From Rossellomorea vietnamensis (GTDB lineage: Bacteria > Bacillota > Bacilli > Bacillales > Bacillaceae_B), in the NCBI RefSeq assembly GCF_001305855.1, contig NZ_LIXZ01000004.1:1-64000 (forward strand): a stretch of 64,000 nucleotides of DNA, given 5' to 3'. Below are positions 24,629 through 33,477 of this stretch, piece by piece; positions within the stretch are counted from its first letter, which is position 1, and every line of letters begins with the position of its first letter. The position numbers and the translations under genes are program-made. Below the pieces are notes generated by a model, which was not told the DNA's origin, did no database searches, and worked only from the letters and a program-made list of their open reading frames with translations.

Positions 24629-25762
24629 ATGAAAGCCGTCACGTATCAAGGAAAGAATTCTGTTGCCGTCAAGAAGGTGGAGGACCCGCGGATCCAGGAC
24701 TCGGAGGATATCATCGTCAGCATTACATCCACCGCCATCTGTGGATCCGACTTACATCTTTACAAAGGGAATTTCCCGCTCCCGATCGGATATGTCATTG
24801 GACATGAACCGATGGGGATCGTGGAGGAAGTCGGGAAAGATGTGACGAAGGTCAAAAAGGGAGACCGTGTGATCATCCCGTTCACCGTGGCGTGCGGGGC
24901 ATGTCCGTATTGTGAGCAGCATTTGGAAAGTCAATGCGATCATTCGAACCCTCATTATGACTCTGGAGGATTGCTTGGGTATTCGGAGAAATTCGGTAAT
25001 TACCCCGGGGGACAGGCGGAATATCTCCGAGTTCCATACGGGAACTACACCCCGTTTTTAGTACCGGAGAGGTGTGAACTGGAAGATGAAGAACTCCTCT
25101 TATTATCCGATGTACTTCCGACTGCCTATTGGAGTGTGGAGAATGCCGGAGTGAAAAAGGGGGATACGGTCATTGTCCTCGGATGCGGTCCTGTCGGATT
25201 GATGGCCCAGCAGTTTGCCTGGAAAAAAGGGGCAGAGAGGGTCATCGCCGTGGATTATTTCGATTACCGCCTGCGTCACTCCAAAAGGATGAACCATACA
25301 GAAACCTATGATTTCACTCAGTACGATGATATGGGAGAAACATTAAAAGAGTTGACGAAAGGCGGAGCGGACGTGGTCATTGACTGCGTCGGGATGGATG
25401 GGAAGAAGTCTCCCATTGAATTCATGGAACAGAAGTTGAAGCTCCAGGGAGGAACGCTCGGGCCGATCCAGATTGCGACCAAAGCAGTCAGAAAGTGTGG
25501 AACGGTTCAACTGACCGGGGTATATGGCGGACTTTATAATATGTTCCCACTCGGGGCATTCTTCTCCCGGAATATTACGTTGAAAATGGGTCAGGCCCCG
25601 GCGAGAGCCTATATGGCACCACTTTACGATCAAATCGTCAAAGGCGAAATCGACTCGACATCCATCATTACGCATAAACTTAAGCTTGAAGAGGCAGCAA
25701 AAGGGTATCATCTCTTTAATGAGAAAGAAGACGATTGCATCAAGGTGATTTTGAAGCCATAA
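24629..25762 (+). CDS. Zinc-dependent alcohol dehydrogenase (AdhB / formaldehyde-dehydrogenase type)
   Basis: A medium-chain dehydrogenase of 377 residues. Catalytic zinc ligands are Cys in TAICGSDLH and His-Glu in IGHEPMG; the structural zinc loop CGACPYCEQHLESQC has the usual four cysteines; the Rossmann motif is LGCGPVGLMA. The length and insert (GGxxGYSEKFGNYPGGQAEYLRVP) match the B. subtilis AdhB / glutathione-independent formaldehyde dehydrogenase branch. Twelve bp after the DUF421 gene, with AAAGGAGG, so probably the same operon. Substrate uncertain. Confidence 0.9.
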   Translation: MKAVTYQGKNSVAVKKVEDPRIQDSEDIIVSITSTAICGSDLHLYKGNFPLPIGYVIGHEPMGIVEEVGKDVTKVKKGDRVIIPFTVACGACPYCEQHLESQCDHSNPHYDSGGLLGYSEKFGNYPGGQAEYLRVPYGNYTPFLVPERCELEDEELLLLSDVLPTAYWSVENAGVKKGDTVIVLGCGPVGLMAQQFAWKKGAERVIAVDYFDYRLRHSKRMNHTETYDFTQYDDMGETLKELTKGGADVVIDCVGMDGKKSPIEFMEQKLKLQGGTLGPIQIATKAVRKCGTVQLTGVYGGLYNMFPLGAFFSRNITLKMGQAPARAYMAPLYDQIVKGEIDSTSIITHKLKLEEAAKGYHLFNEKEDDCIKVILKP

Positions 25763-25793
25763 TTGGGGATTTCTCTGGTCCCCCCCCAATAAA

Positions 25794-25845
25794 AAAAGAT
25801 TCTCAGGTCGACTGGAAAACAGTCACAACCTGAGAATCTTTCTAT
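25794..25845. terminator. Bidirectional terminator between adh and DUF3231 genes
   Basis: AAAGATTCTCAGGT pairs with ACCTGAGAATCTTT around a loop with its own small stem; A-rich on the left and T-rich on the right, so it can serve both converging genes. Confidence 0.9.
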
Positions 25846-25853
25846 TTCATGGA

Positions 25854-26369
25854 TTACTCACAATGTTCGTTTTTGTTTTTATGAAGCGGGGGAGGAATCA
25901 GCCATCCCTTTTCTTTGTTCATTTTTAAGACTTTCGCACCCAATTGTGCTTTTTGCATATGAAATTGGCCGAACATCATTGCAACGTCTTCACGGATGCT
26001 TTGACCCATGATGGCGCTGCAGGCCACTAATCCTGCGGCGATATTCGCAGACATTCCTGCTGCAATGGACGGATCCGGCATCCGGGCACCAGTCGGGATA
26101 TCATCCAGGCACGCATGTGGAGGCTCTGGTGGAGTGGGAGGAAGTCCGATCCCATTTTCCTTTAACAGTTTCTCGACTTGCTTGATTTCTTCCTGACCGC
26201 CTTCGATGCTATCTTTCAGTAATTTCTTCAGATCATCATCCCCGGCGTGATTAAGCTGCATCTGATACCCAGCCACGGTGGCTTTCGCCGTCAATAAATA
26301 GTTCCACGTTCCAAATACTTCACCATAATGCAATGGTTCTTCTTGTGGATTTCCACTTAAAATACCCAT
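25854..26369 (-). CDS. DUF3231 protein
   Basis: The 171-residue product has two all-helical halves typical of one DUF3231 unit (LHYGEVFGTWNYLLTAKA ... then AGLVACSAIMGQSIREDVAMMFGQFHMQKA), a four-helix bundle of ferritin-like appearance joined by a proline-rich segment (PPTPPEPPHACLDD). AGGAGG lies just upstream of three consecutive ATGs; the third (26369) has the best spacing. In Bacillus such proteins are often spore- or coat-associated; function is not known. Confidence 0.8.
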   Translation of the reverse strand: MGILSGNPQEEPLHYGEVFGTWNYLLTAKATVAGYQMQLNHAGDDDLKKLLKDSIEGGQEEIKQVEKLLKENGIGLPPTPPEPPHACLDDIPTGARMPDPSIAAGMSANIAAGLVACSAIMGQSIREDVAMMFGQFHMQKAQLGAKVLKMNKEKGWLIPPPLHKNKNEHCE

Positions 26370-26523
26370 CATCATCCTCCTGATCGTCATATTAGTGTGC
26401 CACCTTTCGAAAACGATTGTACGAGCACAATGAATATTTTTCTCAAAAAGTCAGGAAAGTATGTAATCAGTTGGTGATTGATTTGATTCGTTTTTTTCTG
26501 GTATCGGTCCGGCATCTTGTCAG

Positions 26524-27228
26524 TCAGTTCAGGACATCATTGTATCGATCTACCGCAAGCGTTCCGTCTTTTTGAATTTCCGCATAGAACACATCTGACA
26601 TGTCAGTGATTCCTTGTGAGGTTAATTGTTCCTTCAGCCAACTTTCATCCAGCTGAAGCTCGCGCAGACTGTTCATCACTACTTGTCCGTCTTCTATCAA
26701 AGCGGTGGGCATTGCCACCTGATGGGTGGGACTGAGGCTCGTGAAAGTCTGTTGGTCTCCCTTTGTGAGAGGTTGATGCTTCTCCTTTTTCATGACAGAC
26801 AGGGTTCCATCGGTTTCAAAGATGGCGTAGTCCACTTCTTTGATGGAAAACACATTTTTCTTTCTCAACAGGACGTTCAAAGCATCAAGGTCCAGTCGTA
26901 CTTTGCTCAGCTCTGCATCCATCACTTCCCCTTTTCGGACGACAACCCGGGGCACACCCTCAACCGCTTTCCTGAATGCTTTCGATTTAAGGTCGATAAG
27001 CCCCATTACAATCGTGAAAATGGTCCACCCCGCCAACGCAATCACTCCATTCCGTACACTTATGGATGAATCTATGGCAAGGGATGCTCCCAATGTCCCG
27101 ATGGCAATGGCTGATACAAAGTTGAAGAAGGTCATCTGGGAAATCTCTTTTCTTCCCATAATGCGGGTAAGGGCAAGCAGCAGGACGAAGGAAAGGATGA
27201 GTCTGAATGAAAGCTCGATAATGGTCAA
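26524..27228 (-). CDS. YetF-type (DUF421) membrane protein, full length
   Basis: This 234-residue protein has three membrane segments (3-22, 35-50, 58-75) with the family motif TRIMGRKEISQMTFFNF, then two DUF421 domains (VPRVVVRKGEVM; ALIEDGQVVMNSL) and ends in LAVDRYNDVLN. Closest to YetF/YkjA/YdfS-type proteins. Convergent to none; upstream lies cotJA on the other strand. YetF-like proteins in Bacillus are often expressed in sporulation, which fits the neighbours, but the role is unknown. Confidence 0.88.
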   Translation of the reverse strand: MTIIELSFRLILSFVLLLALTRIMGRKEISQMTFFNFVSAIAIGTLGASLAIDSSISVRNGVIALAGWTIFTIVMGLIDLKSKAFRKAVEGVPRVVVRKGEVMDAELSKVRLDLDALNVLLRKKNVFSIKEVDYAIFETDGTLSVMKKEKHQPLTKGDQQTFTSLSPTHQVAMPTALIEDGQVVMNSLRELQLDESWLKEQLTSQGITDMSDVFYAEIQKDGTLAVDRYNDVLN

Positions 27229-27370
27229 TGTTCTTCACCTCTTCATTGTTTTGCTTCTTTAGTATGATGCGCAATCTCCAACGATTTATTTAAATCGGAT
27301 GGCATAAGTCATGGGTGAAGCCTCTTCTGCATAACAATAGAAAGATATTGCCAAATCAGGAGGGAATACC

Positions 27371-27598
27371 GTGCATACAAACTATAAAGTGTATTATCCA
27401 TACGTCAGTCCTTTTGACCCTTGTCCACCGATCACGAAGAAGGTGTACTCGACACCGCCCAATCTCTATATGGGATTTCAGCCTGCCAATCTCGAGCAAT
27501 TCACACCTCGGGAAGCATTGAGGAAAGGGACGCTCTGGAAAGCGTTCTATGATCCATACTACAGCCCTTATGAACTGAATGCGGACGGTGACTCGTGA
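27371..27598 (+). CDS. cotJA: Spore coat-associated protein CotJA
   Basis: Seventy-five residues from GTG, with AGGAGGGA eight bases upstream. The sequence (proline/tyrosine-rich; PPNLYMGFQPANLEQFTPREALRKGTLWKAFYDPY) matches CotJA. First gene of the cotJABC operon, made in the mother cell under sigma-E in B. subtilis. A weak sigma-E -10-like sequence (CATAACAAT) lies near 27330. The stop overlaps the next ATG by one base. Confidence 0.95.
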   Translation: MHTNYKVYYPYVSPFDPCPPITKKVYSTPPNLYMGFQPANLEQFTPREALRKGTLWKAFYDPYYSPYELNADGDS

Positions 27599-27858
27599 TG
27601 AAACAGCTTCCTGCTCATTATTACGAGGTGATGGAGGAACTTCAGACCGTTGATTTCGTCATCGTCGAGCTTACCTTGTACTTAGATACACACCCTGATG
27701 ATTACGAGGCCATCAAGCAGTACAACGAATATGTACGGATGAGGAAAAAAGTCAAAAAGAAATTCGAAAAGGAATTCGGTCCCTTGACCGGGTTCGGATA
27801 CAGCTATTCAAACTATCCGTGGGACTGGAAAGACGCGCCTTGGCCATGGCAGGTCTAA
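27598..27858 (+). CDS. cotJB: Spore coat protein CotJB
   Basis: Eighty-six residues, matching CotJB: an N-terminal LPAHYYEVMEELQTVDFVIVELTLYLDTHPDD block and an aromatic C-terminus (YPWDWKDAPWPWQV). It starts at ATG 27598, sharing one base with the cotJA stop. Incorporated in the inner coat with CotJC in B. subtilis. Confidence 0.95.
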   Translation: MKQLPAHYYEVMEELQTVDFVIVELTLYLDTHPDDYEAIKQYNEYVRMRKKVKKKFEKEFGPLTGFGYSYSNYPWDWKDAPWPWQV

Positions 27859-27885
27859 AACGGAATAAAGGAGAGGATAGACACT

Positions 27886-28455
27886 ATGTGGGTTTATGAA
27901 AAAAAACTTCAATATCCTGTACGGGTCAGTACGTGTAATCCGAAGCTGGCCAAATTTCTGATCGAACAGTACGGCGGCGCCGACGGAGAGCTCGCGGCAG
28001 CACTGAGATACTTGAATCAGCGTTATACGATTCCCGATAAGGTCATCGGCTTACTGACCGACATCGGTACTGAGGAATTCGCCCATTTAGAAATGATCGC
28101 CACCATGGTGTATAAACTCGTGAAAGACGCCACACCGCAGCAAATGAAAGACGCAGGTCTCGATCCACATTACGTGAATCATGACGGCGCGATCTTTTAC
28201 CAAAATGCGGCCGGTGTCCCCTTCACCGCTTCCTACATCCAGGCAAAAGGTGACCCGATCGCAGACCTCTATGAAGACATTGCCGCCGAAGAAAAAGCGA
28301 GAGCCACCTATCAGTGGATCATCAATATGAGCGATGACCCTGACCTGAATGATGGACTCCGTTTCTTAAGGGAACGGGAAATCATCCATTCCCAACGTTT
28401 CCGGGAAGCGGTGGAAATATTGAAAGACGAGCGGGATCGGAAGGTGATTTTTTAA
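27886..28455 (+). CDS. cotJC: Spore coat protein CotJC, manganese-catalase family
   Basis: The 189-residue protein is of full CotJC length and has the ferritin-like dimanganese catalase fold. Likely ligands are Glu in GADGELAAALRYLNQR, Glu-His in EEFAHLEMI, Glu in DIAAEEKARATYQ and His in EIIHSQRF. May protect the spore from peroxide. AAAGGAGAGG precedes the start; 27 bp after cotJB. A terminator shared in form with 20870 ends the operon. Confidence 0.95.
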   Translation: MWVYEKKLQYPVRVSTCNPKLAKFLIEQYGGADGELAAALRYLNQRYTIPDKVIGLLTDIGTEEFAHLEMIATMVYKLVKDATPQQMKDAGLDPHYVNHDGAIFYQNAAGVPFTASYIQAKGDPIADLYEDIAAEEKARATYQWIINMSDDPDLNDGLRFLREREIIHSQRFREAVEILKDERDRKVIF

Positions 28456-28469
28456 TTTGGACTGAATGA

Positions 28470-28508
28470 AAAAATGGTCAGCAGCTAAAAGCCCTGACCA
28501 TTTTTTTA
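28470..28508. terminator. ATGGTCAG/CTGACCAT terminator, copy 2
   Basis: AAAAAATGGTCAG, a 12-base loop and CTGACCATTTTTTT give a symmetrical terminator for cotJC and for the converging permease gene. Twenty-three or so bases are the same as at 20870-20904. Confidence 0.9.
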
Positions 28509-29687
28509 TTATCCTTCTACAGTCTTTTCGACCGCAGAATGGGGTTTTAACGCAGTTGCCAATATGACGAGCATACTCCCAAGGCCAATCCAGACAAGCG
28601 TTGATACGGAAGAACTCCACGTCAATCCTTTTCCAAAGAAGAACAATTCACGTAAGCCTTCTACCATGAACTTCATCGGCAGCCATGAATAGAACCAATC
28701 ACGGTAAAACGATGACATCATTTCAGGGGCCATGGCAAGAAGCGGAGCCCCGAAGAACAACATTAATACAAAGAGAGGCATGCCTCTAAGACCGATCAGA
28801 GAAAGGATCGCTGAAATCATCAGGAAAAAGCTGAATGACGTGATACTCAGGAACAAGGCGGTATCGGACAAATCGGGAATATGGAATCCTATGAGTCCGT
28901 CGGCGATCCAGGTCAAGCCAAATCCGATGACAAGAGCCACAACCGCTCCGGTCAGAATCTGCATGAATCTCGTCACAAGCTCTTCTCGTCGGCTTGAAGC
29001 CGTTCGTTTGCTGACAGCGAGATAAATGACCGCGGCACTTGCCATGCTTGCCATCCAGAGGGGCTGGAACAATGACACGGGGGAGTTTCCGTTAGCACTA
29101 TGTGTTCCGATTTCATTGACGTTCGTCACCGATTTGGTGATGGGGTTCACAAGCTTTGAAACTTGTTGCGGAGTCAGCGTTGCGCTCTGTTTCCCGAATC
29201 CATCGAGCAGTTGCTCGCGGACCGTATTGTTTAAGTTGTCCACGACACCATTCAAGATTTGGCCGGCAGCCGTGGCAGCCATTGTGTTCATACCTTGATT
29301 GATGTAGATTTCCACTTCAGGGGAAGCGGGGTCCGGTGTCCGCAGTGAAGCCTGCTTCGCACTGAAATCATTCGGGATGACGAGGGCTGCATAGTATTCC
29401 TGATGATCCAGGCCACTTTGCACAGCTTCTTTGCTTTTCACATTCACCCATTTCACGGCAGGGGCTTCATCACCAGAAGTCATCTGCATCTTTTCAACGA
29501 TGACTTCGCCCATGTTCATCTTTGGTTGTTCCGGTAACTGTACACCCTCGTCTTCATTCACAATCGCAATCGGCAGATTCTTTGGCTGAGGCTGAACAGA
29601 TGGGAACAAAGTCAGGGAGAAAATAAAGATGATAGCCAATGCGATAAGTGGGGATGCGAGTACCAGTTTGTTTTTGAAAATGTTCAT
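28509..29687 (-). CDS. YhgE/Pip-like ABC-2 type membrane protein
   Basis: The start at 29687 follows AAGGAGG and gives 392 residues. One N-terminal span (10-30), an extracellular domain of about 190 residues (PIAIVNEDEGVQ, YYAALVIPNDFSAKQASL, INQGMNTMAA), and five or six C-terminal spans. This is the YhgE/Pip and ABC-2 permease plan, as in B. subtilis YhgE and the phage-infection protein. Two palindromes around the promoter suggest TetR-type control, as with the yhgD-yhgE pair, but no regulator is encoded beside it. Role: export of an unknown substrate or envelope stress. Confidence 0.8.
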   Translation of the reverse strand: MNIFKNKLVLASPLIALAIIFIFSLTLFPSVQPQPKNLPIAIVNEDEGVQLPEQPKMNMGEVIVEKMQMTSGDEAPAVKWVNVKSKEAVQSGLDHQEYYAALVIPNDFSAKQASLRTPDPASPEVEIYINQGMNTMAATAAGQILNGVVDNLNNTVREQLLDGFGKQSATLTPQQVSKLVNPITKSVTNVNEIGTHSANGNSPVSLFQPLWMASMASAAVIYLAVSKRTASSRREELVTRFMQILTGAVVALVIGFGLTWIADGLIGFHIPDLSDTALFLSITSFSFFLMISAILSLIGLRGMPLFVLMLFFGAPLLAMAPEMMSSFYRDWFYSWLPMKFMVEGLRELFFFGKGLTWSSSVSTLVWIGLGSMLVILATALKPHSAVEKTVEG

Positions 29688-29711
29688 TTTATAAACCTCC
29701 TTGTTTGAAAA

Positions 29712-29779
29712 GTGAGTAATCACTCACAAATAATATCACTCAGTTTTTACTGAATGTCAATAAAAAAGTGAGTACTCAC
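29712..29779 (-). promoter_or_regulatory. Sigma-A promoter flanked by two GTGAGT...ACTCAC operators
   Basis: Reading the minus strand: perfect palindrome GTGAGTACTCAC (29768-29779, extended by A/T runs), then -35 TTGACA (29755-29760), 17-bp spacer, -10 GATATT (29732-29737), then GTGAGTGATTACTCAC (29712-29727). The arms are of the kind bound by TetR-family repressors. One operator is upstream of -35 and the other covers the start region, which suits tight repression of the YhgE-like gene. Confidence 0.8.
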
Positions 29780-29795
29780 TTTTTTTATATTTATA

Positions 29796-29943
29796 GAGGA
29801 AATTCGACATTGAGGAATGATTATTGGAATTTCCGCATGATTATCAGTACTCCCGCTCGATTATTCTTAACCCAGCTTGAATATTTATAATCCGGCACGA
29901 TGGTAGTCAAAACATGCACGATTCATGGAAGGCATGATATTTG
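29796..29943 (+). repeat. 20-bp-period dispersed element, copy B
   Basis: Leader GAGGAAATTCGACATT, then units with cores GGAATGATTA, CCGCATGATTA, CCGCTCGATTA, CAGCTTGAATA, CGGCACGATGG, ATGCACGATTC and GGCATGATA at 20-21 bp steps. Lies between the YhgE-like promoter and the permease pair. Confidence 0.88.
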
Positions 29944-30070
29944 AGGACTGGTAAGGTCCATTTCCATTGAAAAATTTTCAGGGGTATAGGTTTATTTAGT
30001 TTTAATTGACAGAATTTTCAAATCTGGTATATTGGTAATGATTAGCAGTAGTCATTACTGGAGGTACAAG

Positions 30071-30937
30071 ATGAAACAAATCAAACAAACCGGCTTGGAA
30101 GCCGTTCTCATTATCATCGGAATCATTCTCGTCAGTGCCACATCCGGCCTGTTCAAAACTCAGGCACTTTCCCTCGTGACATATGGACAAGAATTAATGG
30201 CGGTATGCAGGGAATTAGTCGAGCCTCACCATCTCGTCTATACAAACCCAGTCTCGCACATCGAACGTCCTCTCTTTCCCATTATCCTGAAGGCTTTCAT
30301 GAGCAGTGCACGCATCTTTTTCCTTGCGCTTGGGTTGGCGTTGACTTGTTCAGTCTTATTGATGATTCTCTATTTTTCAGTCGGGAAAAGGATTCAGAGA
30401 GGGGTGGAAGCTGTCTCGTTTTATCTCGCATCGCTTCCTGATATTTTTGTCATCGGGAGCCTGCAGATTCTCGTGATCTGGTTTTTTAAACAGACCGGGA
30501 TTCTCGTGGTCGACATCGCATCACTTGGGGAAAATCAGGTCATCCTGTTCCCGGCGGTTACGCTCTCGATCCTGCCGACGTTCTTCTTTCTGGGATCGAT
30601 GGTCTCTTTTTTAAAGGAAGAAGAGGGACTCCCTTATGTGGAACTTGCGAAGGGAAAGGGACTCGGCAGATTCCGGATCATGTTTATCCATATGATGCGG
30701 AATGTGCTCGTCAGTTTAACCTATCACGGCAAGCAGATCATCTGGATGATGCTCTCGAATCTATTAATCTTGGAATATCTTTTCAATGTGTTCGGGGTCA
30801 CGTCGTTTCTATTTTCTTATAACACGCCTGCGATTTTCGCGATTACGTCGATCATGCTATTCGTTCCGCTCTATCTTCTGTTGAAATTCATGCAGTTCGT
30901 GATCTCGAAAAAAATAGGCAGGGAGATGAGTCTATGA
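30071..30937 (+). CDS. ABC permease, DppB-like, of an incomplete peptide/nickel-type transporter
   Basis: The start at 30071 follows GGAGGTACAAG. The 288-residue protein has six membrane segments and a binding-protein-dependent transport (EAA-type) loop, GLPYVELAKGKGLGRFRIMFIHMMRN. Similar to the B subunit of dipeptide/oligopeptide/nickel permeases. Overlaps its partner by four bases. No ATPase or solute-binding protein gene accompanies the pair. Confidence 0.8.
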   Translation: MKQIKQTGLEAVLIIIGIILVSATSGLFKTQALSLVTYGQELMAVCRELVEPHHLVYTNPVSHIERPLFPIILKAFMSSARIFFLALGLALTCSVLLMILYFSVGKRIQRGVEAVSFYLASLPDIFVIGSLQILVIWFFKQTGILVVDIASLGENQVILFPAVTLSILPTFFFLGSMVSFLKEEEGLPYVELAKGKGLGRFRIMFIHMMRNVLVSLTYHGKQIIWMMLSNLLILEYLFNVFGVTSFLFSYNTPAIFAITSIMLFVPLYLLLKFMQFVISKKIGREMSL

Positions 30938-31944
30938 GAAAGTGGAATCGGCATCATGTCATGATTAGCATCTGTTTAGTGTTCATCGTCGTGCTCGTCG
31001 GATGGAGTATGGTCTTTAATCTGACCGATGCCAAAATCCCCAATACATATATCCTCTATGATGATGAGGCCAATATCATCGGGGATGCGCCGTTTCCCCC
31101 TTCAGCCGACTTTCCGTTCGGGACGGACCGGGAAGGGGACCACCTGTTTTACAAAGTATTGGAGGGTGCCCAGTATACCATTGGGGCAGCGATCGGAATC
31201 TCCCTCCTCAGTTTCATCCTTTCATTCGTCATCGGGGTACTGGGAGGATTTACGAAATCCCGTGGGAAAAAGTGGACACAATCGATTTTCACGTCCTTTT
31301 ATTTCATCCCGCAATCGATTATCGCCTACAATATGCTCTATCCCCTACTATGGGAACCCATGCAAGGATTTGAGACGAGTTTCACCGAGCGGGTCATTTG
31401 GCAGTCCATTGCCCTGGCCGTGATCACGGCCCCGACAACGGCGATTCTCCTCTCCAATGAGACCCGGCAGATTCTCGACAAAGAGTTCGTGACGTGCGCC
31501 CGGGTCCTTGGCGGAAGTAAGACTTTCTTGTTCAAAAAACATGTGCTTCCACACTTGAAGCCCCGGCTCTTTATCATTTTCCCGAAGATCATGATCCAGG
31601 TGCTTCTCATCATAGCCCACCTCGGATTCTTCGATCTGTACTTCGGTGGAACCGATGTGTGCTACGGCCCCATGTGCCCGCCGCCGCAACCATTCGTTCA
31701 GGAATGGGCAAGCATCATGTCCATGAGCTTTGTCGAATTGACCAACGCCTGGTGGATCTTCATGATTCCAATGTTTTTCTTCGCCCTGACGATCCTGTCC
31801 TTGACGGGGATTGCGAGGGGACTGGAGGGATTGCTGGAGGAGGATGAGGTGAAGGGTGGTTCGGTTAAAAAGGATAAGTCTGAACGTAAGGAGAACGGTG
31901 CTTTGATGGAGAGTGACTTTAGATTGGTCGATCGGGAGATGTGA
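30934..31944 (+). CDS. ABC permease, DppC-like partner
   Basis: The 336-residue protein has an N-terminal span, an extracellular loop with the DppC-type motif FPFGTDREGDHLFYKVLEGA (compare FGTDxxGRDxxSR) and five more spans with an EAA-type loop (EFVTCARVLGGSKTFLFKKHVLPHLKP). A highly charged cytosolic tail (after about 300) is unusual. Start is coupled to the upstream permease (ATGA). Together they would form the channel of a peptide- or metal-type importer; the ATPases must be encoded elsewhere. Confidence 0.8.
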   Translation: MRKWNRHHVMISICLVFIVVLVGWSMVFNLTDAKIPNTYILYDDEANIIGDAPFPPSADFPFGTDREGDHLFYKVLEGAQYTIGAAIGISLLSFILSFVIGVLGGFTKSRGKKWTQSIFTSFYFIPQSIIAYNMLYPLLWEPMQGFETSFTERVIWQSIALAVITAPTTAILLSNETRQILDKEFVTCARVLGGSKTFLFKKHVLPHLKPRLFIIFPKIMIQVLLIIAHLGFFDLYFGGTDVCYGPMCPPPQPFVQEWASIMSMSFVELTNAWWIFMIPMFFFALTILSLTGIARGLEGLLEEDEVKGGSVKKDKSERKENGALMESDFRLVDREM

Positions 31945-31993
31945 ATGATTCATATAATACATCAAACAAATTTACCGCACCAGGGGGAATGAA

Positions 31994-32929
31994 ATGAAGA
32001 GGACGAACGCTCTAATCCCGCTAATCCTATGTCTTATTTTGACCTCTTGTTCAGCTGAAAAGGAGAATACGGTTGTAAAAGATAATACGAATGAAGTCGT
32101 AGCATTTGATTCGATACAAGTGGAGGGTCTGAATCCAACCTTGGAGTCCTATAAGATGACCTACAAGAGCGAAGGGGAAGAAGCCGTAGCATATGTGTCC
32201 TTACCGAAGAAATCAGGCTCGTTTAATATAAATCTTGTTCTGCACGGCGGTTTTCCAGCATCAAAAGATTTGTCCCATGTATCAGATATAATGGGGGTGA
32301 GCTTCGATGAGAGCATGCTTCTCTACTCTGCATCCCCGGGTTTGATCAGCCTCGTGCCATTATACAGAGGATACGGGGAAAGCGGTGGGACCGTTCCCGG
32401 TTTAAATGGAGCGACACTTGACACGAGTCATGCAATCGATGCCTTAATGGCGTATCTCGAGAAGAACGAGAAGCGAAAAAGTATGGGGAAGGTGTTTGTA
32501 ATGGGGACATCACTAGGTGGGGGAGTCGGACTGAAACTGGCCACGATCCGGGATGATGTTGCCGATGTGGTGGCCGTAAGCCCGTATGTCGGCCTGGATC
32601 CGGTCTACCCTTGGCTGTTGGAGAATCCGGATAAAGACATCGGTTTTCTGGAAATGTTTCAAGACGCATATGGGGACTATGACAAGAGCTTAAAACAAAC
32701 GAAAGAAGAATCCATTGATGTGAAAAAGATAAATGTGCCGGTCCTGATCGTACAAGGGGACGCGGATCGTCATATCGATTGGCATCCGGTCAAGAGTTTC
32801 TATGATGGATTAAAAAAAGAGAATGACAATACGACATTTGAACTCATTCCGGATGGGGACCACGCTCTCATGAATAAGCAGGAAGAGTTGATTAAGATCA
32901 ATTCGGCATGGTTTGATGAGCAGTTTTGA
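31994..32929 (+). CDS. Lipoprotein alpha/beta hydrolase (S9-type peptidase/esterase)
   Basis: The 311-residue product opens with a lipoprotein signal (LILTSCS; Cys19) and is thus anchored outside the membrane. The alpha/beta-hydrolase core has the nucleophile Ser in MGTSLGGG, Asp in VQGDADRHID and His in PDGDHALM, with oxyanion-hole HGGFPAS and RGYGESGG. Similar to prolyl oligopeptidase-type hydrolases. GGGGGAATGAA precedes the ATG. Bases 32349-32501 are duplicated exactly at 1-153. May act with the permeases just upstream, for example by trimming peptides for uptake; this is inference. Confidence 0.87.
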   Translation: MKRTNALIPLILCLILTSCSAEKENTVVKDNTNEVVAFDSIQVEGLNPTLESYKMTYKSEGEEAVAYVSLPKKSGSFNINLVLHGGFPASKDLSHVSDIMGVSFDESMLLYSASPGLISLVPLYRGYGESGGTVPGLNGATLDTSHAIDALMAYLEKNEKRKSMGKVFVMGTSLGGGVGLKLATIRDDVADVVAVSPYVGLDPVYPWLLENPDKDIGFLEMFQDAYGDYDKSLKQTKEESIDVKKINVPVLIVQGDADRHIDWHPVKSFYDGLKKENDNTTFELIPDGDHALMNKQEELIKINSAWFDEQF

Positions 32930-33050
32930 TGGAGAGGTGAATGGCAGCGGATGAGTGGATTAACAATAATCTCCTAACCCGCCACACCCACCTTTCTGCT
33001 ATATTTATAGTACAATGAAGGAAAACGGTTGAGGGTAGGGGAGATGGATC

Positions 33051-33458
33051 ATGACATTGAAAAAGATGAAGAGCATCCTGTTCATGCTGCTCGGGTTCAT
33101 TGCCTTGGTGTGCGGGATTGCCGGCACAGTCCTGCCTGTTCTGCCGGGTGGCCCGTTTTATCTGCTGGCGGTTTACTTCTTTTCCAAGAGCTCAAAACGG
33201 GTTGACGCCTGGTTTAAAAACACGTATATATACAAAAAATACGTCGTCTCCTTTCTCGAAAAAAAGGGCATGACCCTGAAAGAAAAAATCAGGATCAATC
33301 TGACGGCAGACTTCTTTATCCTGCTTTCCGTCCTGTATGTCGACATCCTTGCTGTCCGGATCATGCTTATCGGACTCGCATTCTATAAACACTATTACTT
33401 TATAAAAAAAATCAAGACGCTCCAGCCGGAGTCGTATCAGGTGGAGGAAAGCCAGTAA
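33051..33458 (+). CDS. YbaN-family (DUF454) inner membrane protein
   Basis: The 135-residue protein has two N-terminal membrane segments with the family motif GTVLPVLPGGPFYLLAVYFFSKSS, a short loop with the WFKNTYIYKKYV block, and two further spans. That is the DUF454/YbaN plan. AGGGGAGATGGATC precedes the ATG. Function of the family is unknown. Confidence 0.85.
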   Translation: MTLKKMKSILFMLLGFIALVCGIAGTVLPVLPGGPFYLLAVYFFSKSSKRVDAWFKNTYIYKKYVVSFLEKKGMTLKEKIRINLTADFFILLSVLYVDILAVRIMLIGLAFYKHYYFIKKIKTLQPESYQVEESQ

Positions 33459-33477
33459 TCTACAGGCTTTAGTCAAA

